Of a DNA stretch of 34,761 bases, positions 21,172 to 28,560 are shown in pieces. The notes under the pieces were generated by a model, which had not been told where the DNA came from, ran no database searches, and was given only the letters and a program-made list of their open reading frames with translations. Position 1 is the first letter of the stretch, and each line of letters opens with the position of its first letter. Location of the stretch: the NCBI GenBank assembly GCA_043101635.1, contig JBICIE010000149.1, forward strand, positions 1-34,761, in the 5' to 3' direction. This stretch comes from CAYMJK01 sp043101635. GTDB taxonomy: Bacteria; Planctomycetota; Phycisphaerae; Phycisphaerales; UBA1924. The position numbers and the translations under genes are program-made.

Positions 21172-22293
21172 ATGTCCACCGTTCAGATCGACCGCCTGCT
21201 CGACACGGTCGTCAAGACCGGGTCCAGCGACCTGCACCTCACCGTCGGCCGCCAGCCGACCATCCGCCTGCACGGCGGTCTGCGCAATCTGCAGACCAAG
21301 GTGCTCGAGCCGGATGACATGGTTTCGCTGATGAAATCCATCACGCCCGAGCGAAACCAGCAGGAACTGACCGAAGTGGGGGGGACCGACTTCGGATTTG
21401 GCTACGGCGACGCCGCACGCTTCCGCGTGTCGATCTTCAAGCAGAAGGGCGACATCGCGATGGTGCTTCGCCTCATCCCCAATGACCTGATGAGCTTCGA
21501 GCAGATCGGCCTGCCGCTGATCTGCAAGGACCTGATCCGCCGCCCCCGAGGGCTCTTCCTGGTCACCGGGCCTACCGGCTCCGGCAAGACCACCTCGCTG
21601 GCGACCATGCTCGACTACATCAACACCAACTACGACCGGCACATGGTCACGATGGAAGACCCTATCGAGTACTACCACTCCCACAAGAAATCCATCATGA
21701 ACCAGCGCGAGGTCGGCAACGATGTGCCGAGCTTCGCCGAGGCGCTCCGGCGCGTGCTCCGCTCCGACCCGGATGTGATCCTGGTCGGCGAAATGCGCGA
21801 CCTCGAGACCATCGAGGCCGCTATCCGGGCCGCCGAGACCGGCCACCTTGTGTTCGCCACCCTCCACACCACCGGCGCCGCCAAGACCATCGACCGCGTG
21901 GTCGACGCCTTCCCGGTCACCCAGCAGAACCAGATCCGCGTCCAGCTCTCAACCGCCCTGATCTGCGTGCTCAGCCAGGCCCTGCTGGCCCGCGTCGATA
22001 AGCCCGGACGCATCGCCGCCTACGAGTTCCTGGTCATCACCCCGGCCATCGCCAACCTCATCCGCGAGGGCAAGACCTTCCGCATCGATTCAGCGATCCA
22101 GACCGGGAAGAAGTACGGCATGCAGTTGCTCGACGACCACCTCTGGTCGCTCTACACCAAGGGCATCATCTCCGCCGAGGAGATGATCGATAAGAGCAAG
22201 AATCCAGGTGACCTGACCGATAAAGTCCACAAGCTGGGCCGGACAGTCGGTCGCGCCGAGCTGGACCTCGAAGACGACGACGAATCCGAGTAA
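21172..22293 (+). CDS. pilT: Type IV pilus retraction ATPase PilT
   Basis: This is a hexameric ATPase that depolymerises pili. The 373 residues show the PilT order: VVKTGSSDLHLTVGRQPTIRLHG, GGTDFGFGYGDAARFRVSIF (PAS-like N domain), Walker A GPTGSGKTTSLA from Gly133, the MEDPIEYYH Asp box, Walker B VILVGEMRD, and ATLHTTGAAKTIDRVVDAFP, which is diagnostic of PilT over PilB. The C-terminal IAAYEFLVITPAIANLIREGKT is the retraction-specific AIRNLIRE region. No zinc site is present. ATG 21172 has GGAG six bases upstream, so the in-frame GTG at 21154 is less likely. The tail (LDLEDDDESE) is acidic. It sits between two PilB-type ATPase genes, so the system probably retracts, unlike a pure type II secretion machine. 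Confidence 0.94.
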   Translation: MSTVQIDRLLDTVVKTGSSDLHLTVGRQPTIRLHGGLRNLQTKVLEPDDMVSLMKSITPERNQQELTEVGGTDFGFGYGDAARFRVSIFKQKGDIAMVLRLIPNDLMSFEQIGLPLICKDLIRRPRGLFLVTGPTGSGKTTSLATMLDYINTNYDRHMVTMEDPIEYYHSHKKSIMNQREVGNDVPSFAEALRRVLRSDPDVILVGEMRDLETIEAAIRAAETGHLVFATLHTTGAAKTIDRVVDAFPVTQQNQIRVQLSTALICVLSQALLARVDKPGRIAAYEFLVITPAIANLIREGKTFRIDSAIQTGKKYGMQLLDDHLWSLYTKGIISAEEMIDKSKNPGDLTDKVHKLGRTVGRAELDLEDDDESE

Positions 22294-22456
22294 AACCCGT
22301 ACACAAGTCTGATTCATCCAAGAAAGGATAAAAATCCAGGTGTCGCATCTGGAGTGATGTCTCGTTGCTCGTGATCGGGCTTGAACCGCAGGCCCGGAAG
22401 GTCCTGAATAGTTTCAGCAAGGGCCGGTGTGGGCGCCGGCCGGGAGGTTGGGCTCA
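22294..22456 (+). promoter_or_regulatory. Leader region before the second PilB ATPase
   Basis: This is a 163-base gap, the largest within the operon, starting with an unusually A-rich stretch (aagaaaggataaaaatcc near 22320) for such GC-rich DNA. It could hold an internal promoter or RNA control element. GGGAGG at 22442-22447 is the ribosome site of the following gene. No terminator was recognised. Confidence 0.35.
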
Positions 22457-24190
22457 ATGGCGGTTGATCCGTCTGAACTGAAAGGTCGAAAGCTTGGGCG
22501 CGTGCTCACCAAGTTGGGCAAGGTGACGCGCGAGCAGGTGCATGAGGCCCTCGCGATCCAGAAGACCCGCAAGGCGCCCATCGGCCAGCTCCTGGTCGAA
22601 CTTGAGTACTGCACCCAGGCGGATGTGCAGGCCGCACTGGCCGGCCAGGCGGGGATGGCGTACATCGATCTCTCCTCGGTCGAGTTGTCGCCCGAGACCA
22701 TCGCCGCGGTCCCGGCCGAGAACGCCCAGGCCTACCAGGTCGTGCCGATCGCCTACAACCCGTCGTCCCGCCGGCTGCGGATCGCGATGAAGAGTCCGGA
22801 CAACTTCCGGGCCGTCGACGACCTGCGCCTCCTGATGGGCTTCGACGTCGAGGCCGTGGTCGCCGACGCCGCCCAGGTCGACGCCCTGATCAAGCAGCAC
22901 TATGCCAAGAGCGAGTCGGTGGTCGACGTCGTCAGCGGCCTCGCCGGCGACGAACGGTTCAAGTCGCTGGAAGACCGCGGCCAGTCGATCGACCTCGACT
23001 CGGTGCTGGAGGCCGCCAGCGACAATCAGGTCATCAAGCTGCTCAACCTGGTGCTGCTGCAGGCCATCAAGGACCGGGCCAGCGACATCCATTTCGAGCC
23101 GTTCGAAGAGGAATTCAAGATGCGGTACCGCATCGACGGCATCCTCTACGAGATGGTCCCGCCGCCCAAGCACCTTGGCCCGGCGATCACCAGCCGCATC
23201 AAGGTCATGGCGAATCTCGACATCGCCGAGCGCCGCCTGCCGCAGGACGGACGCATCGAGCTGATGGTGGGGGGCAGCCCCGTCGACCTGCGTATCGCCG
23301 TGCTGCCGACGATGCACGGCGAGAGCGTCGTGATGCGCGTGCTCGACCGCACCAACGTCGAGCTGAGCCTCGACCGCATCGGCTTCCGCGACGACGATCT
23401 GGAGCGCTTCAAGGAGCTGATCGCCAAGCCCAACGGGATCGTGATCGTGACCGGCCCGACTGGCTCGGGCAAGACGACGACGCTGTACGCCGCCCTCCAG
23501 TACCTCAACAGCATCGATGTCAAGATCCTCACCGCCGAGGATCCCGTCGAGTACGACCTGGACGGCCTGTGCCAGTGCCAGATGAACGAGGAGGTCGGCC
23601 TGACCTTCGCCCGGGCCCTGCGCAGCTTCCTGCGTCAGGACCCCGACATCATCCTCGTCGGCGAGATCCGCGACCTGGAGACCGCCCAGATCGCCGTGCA
23701 GGCCTCGCTCACCGGTCACCTGGTGCTCTCGACGCTCCACACCAACGACGCCCCCAGTTCCATCGTGCGACTGATCGACCTCGGCATGGAGGCGTTCCTG
23801 CTCACCGCCACGATCGAGGGCATCGTGGCCCAGCGCCTCGTCCGCACCATCTGCACCCAGTGCAAGGAGCAGTACACGCCCAAGGAGGAGGAGCTGATGG
23901 AGCTCAACCTCACCCTGGACGATGTCCGGGGGCGGACCTTCTTCCGCGGGCGCGGCTGCGAGAACTGCAACGGGTCCGGCTATCGCGGGCGCATGGCCCT
24001 GTTCGAGATTCTCGTGCTCGACGATGACATCCGCGACATGGTGATGACCGAGGCCAGCCTCACCGCCCTGCGCCACAACGCCAAGGCCAAGGGCATGCGC
24101 TCGCTGCGCGATACCGGCCTGCTGGCCATGTACGAGGGACAGACCACCATCGACGAGGTCGTCCGCGAGACGCTCGCCGAAGAGGATTGA
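22457..24190 (+). CDS. Type IV pilus/type II secretion assembly ATPase, PilB/GspE type (copy 2)
   Basis: This is a second extension ATPase, also 577 residues, with Walker A (GPTGSGKTTT) at the same position, Gly333, as copy 1. The N-terminus again has two MshEN-like motifs (KLGRVLTKLGKVTREQVHEAL, PIGQLLVELEYCTQADVQAAL) and a second domain VVPIAYNPSSRRLRIAM. The core has RASDIHFEPFEEE, RLPQDGRIEL, LTAEDPVEYDLDG, Walker B IILVGEIRDLETAQ, STLHTNDAPSSIVRLIDLGM, the zinc site CTQC...CENC, and GSGYRGRMALFEI. ATG 22457 is preceded by GGGAGG nine bases upstream. It lacks the tetrapeptide linker of copy 1. The platform-protein gene follows 40 bases after its stop, so this copy is more likely the partner of PilC and the pseudopilins downstream. 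Confidence 0.93.
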   Translation: MAVDPSELKGRKLGRVLTKLGKVTREQVHEALAIQKTRKAPIGQLLVELEYCTQADVQAALAGQAGMAYIDLSSVELSPETIAAVPAENAQAYQVVPIAYNPSSRRLRIAMKSPDNFRAVDDLRLLMGFDVEAVVADAAQVDALIKQHYAKSESVVDVVSGLAGDERFKSLEDRGQSIDLDSVLEAASDNQVIKLLNLVLLQAIKDRASDIHFEPFEEEFKMRYRIDGILYEMVPPPKHLGPAITSRIKVMANLDIAERRLPQDGRIELMVGGSPVDLRIAVLPTMHGESVVMRVLDRTNVELSLDRIGFRDDDLERFKELIAKPNGIVIVTGPTGSGKTTTLYAALQYLNSIDVKILTAEDPVEYDLDGLCQCQMNEEVGLTFARALRSFLRQDPDIILVGEIRDLETAQIAVQASLTGHLVLSTLHTNDAPSSIVRLIDLGMEAFLLTATIEGIVAQRLVRTICTQCKEQYTPKEEELMELNLTLDDVRGRTFFRGRGCENCNGSGYRGRMALFEILVLDDDIRDMVMTEASLTALRHNAKAKGMRSLRDTGLLAMYEGQTTIDEVVRETLAEED

Positions 24191-24230
24191 ACACCGCGGC
24201 GCCGACGGGCGCCGATTGCCGGAGCAAGTC

Positions 24231-25511
24231 ATGCCGACGTTCGCATACGAAGCTTTGAACGAGACGGGTAAGCCCAAGAAGGGCGCCGTCGAAGCCACCA
24301 CCGCCGAAGAGGCCATCCAGCGCATCAAGGCCCAGGGGCTCTTCCCGACCCAGGTGCGCGAGCAGAAGGTCAAGAAGTCCGCCATCGCCGAGGCCGGCTC
24401 GGTGAAGGTCAAGGGCAAGCGCAAGGGCATGGGCATGGGCGGCGTGAAGCGCAAGCACCTCACGCTGTTCACGCGCCAGCTCTCGACCCTCCAGGACGCC
24501 GGCCTTCCGCTGCTGCGCTCCCTGCAGATCCTCGAGGATCAGCAGAAGCCCGGCAAGCTCAAGAACGTGCTCATCGACGTCTGCGAGGAGGTCCAGGGCG
24601 GCTCCAGCCTCTCCGACGCCATGGCCAAGCACCCCCGCGCCTTCGACCGGCTGTACACCAAGATGGTCGCCGCCGGCGAGGTCGGCGGCGTGCTCGACCT
24701 CATCCTCCAGCGACTCGCCGAGTTCATGGAGAAGGCCGAGCGGCTGCGCCGGCGCATCAAGGGCGCCATGGTCTACCCCGTGGCCGTCGTCGTCGTCGCC
24801 ATCGGCATCCTGACCTTCATCATGTGGTACATCATCCCGAAGTTCGAGGAGATCTTCACCGACTTCGGCGTCCAGCTCCCCGCCCTGACCATCTGGCTGA
24901 CCAACACCAGCCGCTGGGTCGCCGGCAACCAGCCCGGCCAGAACATCCCCGGCGCCATCTGGATCATCACCGCTCCGTTCATCGTCTGGGGCCTGTGGAA
25001 GCTCATCCGCAAGGCCGGCCCCGGACGGGCCATCACCGACCGCATGATCCTCTGGACGCCCATCCTCGGCAAGATCGTCCGCAAGGCGACCATTGCCAAG
25101 TTCACCCGCACGCTCGGCACCCTCATCAGCGCCGGCGTCCCCATCCTCGAGGCCATCCGTATCACCGCCGAGACCTCGGGCAACCACGTCTTCGAGAAGG
25201 CCCTGATGAAGGTGCACGACTCCATCCGCGAGGGTGAGAGCTTCGCCACCCCGCTGCGCGAGACCAAGACGTGCGACGCCATGGTCGTCAACATGATCGA
25301 CGTCGGCGAGGAGACCGGCGAACTGGATGTCATGCTCATGAAGGTCGCCGACAACTACGACGAAGAGGTCGATGTCGCCATCGCCTCGCTCGTCAGCCTG
25401 CTCGAGCCGCTCATGGTCATCGTCATCGGCGGCATCGTCGGCACCATCGTCGTGGCCATGTTCCTGCCGATGGTGGCCATGATCAACTCGCTGCAGGGCG
25501 GCGGCCTGTAA
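24231..25511 (+). CDS. Inner-membrane platform protein, PilC/GspF family
   Basis: This polytopic protein passes ATPase motion to the growing pilus. It has 426 residues with the PilC layout. A cytoplasmic domain begins MPTFAYEALNETGKPKKG, with a TAEEAIQRIKAQGLFPTQV segment. An unusually Lys/Gly-rich stretch follows (KVKGKRKGMGMGGVKRKHLT). The first GspF repeat has LFTRQLSTLQDAGLPLLRSL, the helix AVVVVAIGILTFIMWYIIPKFEEIF follows, and a second repeat reads FTRTLGTLISAGVPILEA. The C-terminal pair of helices ends in PMVAMINSL. ATG 24231 has GGAG six bases before it; an upstream GTG (24216) is excluded. It directly precedes the pseudopilin genes. Confidence 0.94.
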   Translation: MPTFAYEALNETGKPKKGAVEATTAEEAIQRIKAQGLFPTQVREQKVKKSAIAEAGSVKVKGKRKGMGMGGVKRKHLTLFTRQLSTLQDAGLPLLRSLQILEDQQKPGKLKNVLIDVCEEVQGGSSLSDAMAKHPRAFDRLYTKMVAAGEVGGVLDLILQRLAEFMEKAERLRRRIKGAMVYPVAVVVVAIGILTFIMWYIIPKFEEIFTDFGVQLPALTIWLTNTSRWVAGNQPGQNIPGAIWIITAPFIVWGLWKLIRKAGPGRAITDRMILWTPILGKIVRKATIAKFTRTLGTLISAGVPILEAIRITAETSGNHVFEKALMKVHDSIREGESFATPLRETKTCDAMVVNMIDVGEETGELDVMLMKVADNYDEEVDVAIASLVSLLEPLMVIVIGGIVGTIVVAMFLPMVAMINSLQGGGL

Positions 25512-25532
25512 GTTCTCGACCGGGAGGCTCTC

Positions 25533-26390
25533 GTGGCTGATCGATACACACAGCGCGGCTTCACGCTCGTCGAGGTCCTCTTCTCGATCGGCGTCGTTGC
25601 CCTGCTCAACGGGCTGCTGCTCGTCGGCGTCAGCGCCCTGCAGCGGGCCGCCCGCCGCTCGCTGGAGCAGCAGAGCGTCGCCTCCCTCAAGTTCGGCGTC
25701 GAGCACTTCCGCGACACCTTCGGCTTCCTGCCCCCGCTCGTCAACGACGGCGCGCTCACCGGCGGCGATCCGGTCCAGGACCGCCTCGTCGGCGGCGTGC
25801 GCCGCCCCGCCCCGGTCGTCTACGACCCCGAGCAGCGGCAGGCCTGGGAGTTCCTCCGGGGCCAGAGTTCCGACAGCTACCGCCGCTACAGCGTCTACGC
25901 CCTGGCCTACTACATCGTCGGCGCCCTCGTCGAGCAGGTCGACGGGATCGAGGGCCCCGGCTTCTACACCCCGCTGCCCAGCGGCGCCTTCCGCGTCGCC
26001 GGCGGCCAGCGCACCGATCCCTTCTTCGACGTCTCCAAGAACGCCAGCGGCCTCTACACCGAGGACGCCGACGCCGGACGCATCGAACTGCGCGACCGAA
26101 ACGGCGTCGCCTACCGCTACTACCGCTGGATCCCCGGCGACGAGGCCGGCGCCGTCACCGAGGTCGACGATCTGAACACCCCCGAACTGCTCGGCGATGT
26201 CCGTGAGGATCCCCAGCTCCGCGCCGCCACCTACGCCATCGTCGCCGCCGGACCCAACGAGGTCTTCGGCGAAGAGGCCAGCGAAGGGGCCGCCGAGCTG
26301 CGCCTGAAGCTCGGCCTGCCGAGTTCCGATCCCACCGACAAGGTCGAGGCGATCGGCCGGTCCGACAACGTCGTGGAGGTGGGACAGTGA
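25533..26390 (+). CDS. Prepilin-type pseudopilin (GFTLVEVL class)
   Basis: A 285-residue protein with a short positive leader MADRYTQRG, then the prepilin peptidase site and hydrophobic helix FTLVEVLFSIGVVALLNGLLLVG, with the +5 Glu required for assembly. The rest is a secreted globular domain with no recognised family, longer than a usual 150-residue pseudopilin. It is predicted to be rich in Tyr/Arg-containing segments (YRRYSVYALAYYIVG, YRYYRWIPG). GTG 25533 has GGGAGG five bases upstream. Its TGA overlaps the next gene's GTG. This is the only one of the four with Gly at the -1 cleavage position; the others have Ala. It is probably a minor pseudopilin of the same machine. Exact role (GspG/H/I/J equivalent) is unclear. 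Confidence 0.83.
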   Translation: MADRYTQRGFTLVEVLFSIGVVALLNGLLLVGVSALQRAARRSLEQQSVASLKFGVEHFRDTFGFLPPLVNDGALTGGDPVQDRLVGGVRRPAPVVYDPEQRQAWEFLRGQSSDSYRRYSVYALAYYIVGALVEQVDGIEGPGFYTPLPSGAFRVAGGQRTDPFFDVSKNASGLYTEDADAGRIELRDRNGVAYRYYRWIPGDEAGAVTEVDDLNTPELLGDVREDPQLRAATYAIVAAGPNEVFGEEASEGAAELRLKLGLPSSDPTDKVEAIGRSDNVVEVGQ

Positions 26391-27472
26391 GACCCGATCC
26401 CGCACGTCGCGCATTTACGCTCCCAGAACTGCTCGTGGTCATCGCCATCAGCGTGCTGCTGCTGGCCCTCGCCGTCCCGGCCTTCTCCTCGGTGCTCTAC
26501 AGCTCGCGCCGGGCCTCCGCCAGCAGCGCCGTCGAGACCGCCCTCGCCGCCGCCCGCGATGTCGCCGTCGAGTCCGGCCCCGGGCGCGACGCCGCGGCAG
26601 TCTTCTTCTACGACCCCGCCGGCCAGCTTCGAATCATGGTCGCCACCCACGCCGGACAGATTCAGGATCAGAAGGCGCGCGGCCGTGAGCCCATCGAACG
26701 CGAGATCTTCGTCCGCTCCGAGCGCGTCAACGCCATCACGCTCCCCGCCGGCTGGGTCGTCAGCGGCCGGGCCAGGGCCGACATGATCGACGGACGTCAG
26801 GAGTGGTACACCGACGCGACCTACCCGGACATCGATCGCGATAACTGGGTCTTTCCTGAGACCGCATGGTTCGATGTCGACGATGGCGCCGACGGCCGCG
26901 ACCGCCAGACCTTCATGGTCCGCTTCGAGGGCGGCACGGGCAACCTGACCTACGGCGACGATCGCTCCGTACTCGTGCTTGATCCGGCGCCCACGCGACA
27001 GTTCCGCAACAAGGCGCCGTGGAGCGGGCGCGGCAAGGACGCCCTCGACGCCACCGATCAGCGCAGGTTCGTCCAGCGCATCCTCGCCGAGCGGGGAACC
27101 GGCTTCGGCTCCGCCGGCGGGCGCGACCGATTCAAGCTCCTCGGCGACGAGTCCAGCGACACGGTTCTCGCCCGACCCGTCGGCCAGGTCGCCGTCTACA
27201 ACCTGCGCCGCCTCGCCCGCGGCGTCGGCGCCCGGCGCCTGAACCCCGAGACCGGCGCCCTGTACATGGCCGACGATCAGCCGCAGTACGACCGCTCCCT
27301 CTTCGCCGGCAGCGTGAGCCCCAGGGAGGCGGCCGAGCGCATCAACGACTGGATTACCGGCCAGCCCGGCTTCCGCGGCGAGGCGGAATCGGACGCCCAG
27401 ATCTACACCGTCCAGCGCTATCTCGGACGCGTCCTCGAGGTCGTCCCGGTCGGGAAGAAGGAGACGCCATGA
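26387..27472 (+). CDS. Prepilin-type pseudopilin (AFTLPELL class)
   Basis: A 361-residue protein starting at GTG 26387, which overlaps the previous TGA (GTGA). The leader MRPDPARRA is followed by FTLPELLVVIAISVLLLALAVPAF, the pilin helix with Glu at +5. Ala replaces the usual Gly at -1. The mature domain has GspH-like features early (a long region of alternating strands after the helix, SSAVETALAAARDVAVESG). It continues as a much larger globular part with an acidic turn DVDDGADGRD and ends VVPVGKKETP. GspH-type pseudopilins are usually under 200 residues, so about 200 extra residues are present. The next gene starts within its stop codon (ATGA). Assigned to the pseudopilin class only from the N-terminus. 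Confidence 0.8.
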   Translation: MRPDPARRAFTLPELLVVIAISVLLLALAVPAFSSVLYSSRRASASSAVETALAAARDVAVESGPGRDAAAVFFYDPAGQLRIMVATHAGQIQDQKARGREPIEREIFVRSERVNAITLPAGWVVSGRARADMIDGRQEWYTDATYPDIDRDNWVFPETAWFDVDDGADGRDRQTFMVRFEGGTGNLTYGDDRSVLVLDPAPTRQFRNKAPWSGRGKDALDATDQRRFVQRILAERGTGFGSAGGRDRFKLLGDESSDTVLARPVGQVAVYNLRRLARGVGARRLNPETGALYMADDQPQYDRSLFAGSVSPREAAERINDWITGQPGFRGEAESDAQIYTVQRYLGRVLEVVPVGKKETP

Positions 27473-28560
27473 CCCGGCGCATCTCATCCATCCGGCGCGC
27501 CTTCTCGCTCATCGAGGTGCTCATCGCGATCCTCATCCTCGCCCTCGGCCTGCTCGGCCTCGGCGCGGTGATCCCGGTCGTGGTGCGCGAGCAGCGCATC
27601 GCCTCGGAGGCGACCCGCGGCGTGATCGCCGCCAACAACGCCGAGGCCTATCTCAGGAGCCGACCGGACCTCAACCGCCTCGTCGGCGCCAGGCAGTCCC
27701 GCCCCGGAACCGGCGGCGGCATCGGCGGCGCTGGCAGTCCGCCTCCCATGGGCTTCGGCGTCTGGCTCGAGGATCAGGCCTGGTCGAAGAACTACCGCTG
27801 GGCGGGGTCCAGCGCGATCAACTTCAGCACCGGCATGTGGTCGCTCCGCGCCGGCGGCGCCACCACGGAGATCCCCGTCCGCGATCGCCTCTGGCCGCAT
27901 CCCAGTTCCGGCGCCGAGCCGGTGCTGGTGTGGGACTTCGCGGCCCGGCGCATCGCCGGCGTCGATCCTTCGGCCTCCTTTGATCGTGACGCCCTCGAGC
28001 GCACCATTGAGCTTGTCCTCTTCGTCCGGAAGATCGACCCGGCGATCCGCGTTCCGCCCGGACAGACGCGCGGCCAGTTGCTGCTTGCTCCCCCGGGGTC
28101 GCGCGACTTCCGCGTGCCGGTCTCCGCCGATCGATCAACCGGCCGGCCCCGCGGCGACGGCGAGCCGGACGCCCCCGCCGGCTACAGCGTGCCCCTGCGC
28201 GTCGGCGCTCGTCCGGGCAGCCAGCCCGACCGGATCCGCATCGACCGCACCACCATCGATCCGACCGGCCCCAGCGAATACGCCACCCTTCCCGGCCAGA
28301 AGCTCGTCGACAACTTCGGCAACATCTACACCGTGCAGCGGTTCGACGAGCCCAGCTACGAGGTGATCGTCACGCCGCCCGTGCCCGCCATCGTGCGCAG
28401 CGGAAGTTTCGGGGGGCTCCAGGAGGTGATCTTCACCCCGCAGATCCCCGCCGCCGTGAAGGTCTTCCGCCTCACCATTCCCGCCGCGCCCGTCGAGTCG
28501 CCCAACGGCGCTGGCGCCGGCGCCAGCCCCTGGTTCGGCGATGTGGGGAGCAGCTCATGA
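27469..28560 (+). CDS. Prepilin-type pseudopilin (AFSLIEVL class, GspI/PilV-like)
   Basis: A 363-residue protein whose ATG 27469 overlaps the previous stop. The leader MTRRISSIRRA precedes FSLIEVLIAILILALGLLGLGAVIPVVVREQR, the helix typical of PilV/GspI-type minor pseudopilins (Glu at +5, 'LALGLLGLGAV'). Ala stands at -1. The secreted part carries a Gly-rich loop (GTGGGIGGAGSPP) near residue 85 and later LVDNFGNIYTVQRFDEPSYEVIVTPP. Its C-terminal segment reads FRLTIPAAPVESPNGAGAGAS. The stop overlaps the ATG of the next gene. A role as a minor tip subunit is inferred from position between other pseudopilins. Confidence 0.82.
   Translation: MTRRISSIRRAFSLIEVLIAILILALGLLGLGAVIPVVVREQRIASEATRGVIAANNAEAYLRSRPDLNRLVGARQSRPGTGGGIGGAGSPPPMGFGVWLEDQAWSKNYRWAGSSAINFSTGMWSLRAGGATTEIPVRDRLWPHPSSGAEPVLVWDFAARRIAGVDPSASFDRDALERTIELVLFVRKIDPAIRVPPGQTRGQLLLAPPGSRDFRVPVSADRSTGRPRGDGEPDAPAGYSVPLRVGARPGSQPDRIRIDRTTIDPTGPSEYATLPGQKLVDNFGNIYTVQRFDEPSYEVIVTPPVPAIVRSGSFGGLQEVIFTPQIPAAVKVFRLTIPAAPVESPNGAGAGASPWFGDVGSSS

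Noticed and set aside
19405..21867. An open frame of about 820 codons on the strand opposite pilB and pilT
   Set aside because: It is the reverse complement of two clear ATPase genes, crosses their boundary, and encodes Asp/Gly/Ala/Val-rich sequence with no motif. Long antisense frames are expected in such GC-rich DNA; similar ones lie opposite pilC and the pseudopilins (24060-26414, 28356-30578).
22381..22412. TTGAAC with AATAGT as a candidate promoter before the second PilB gene
   Set aside because: Spacing of about 20 bases and weak match to the -10 consensus.
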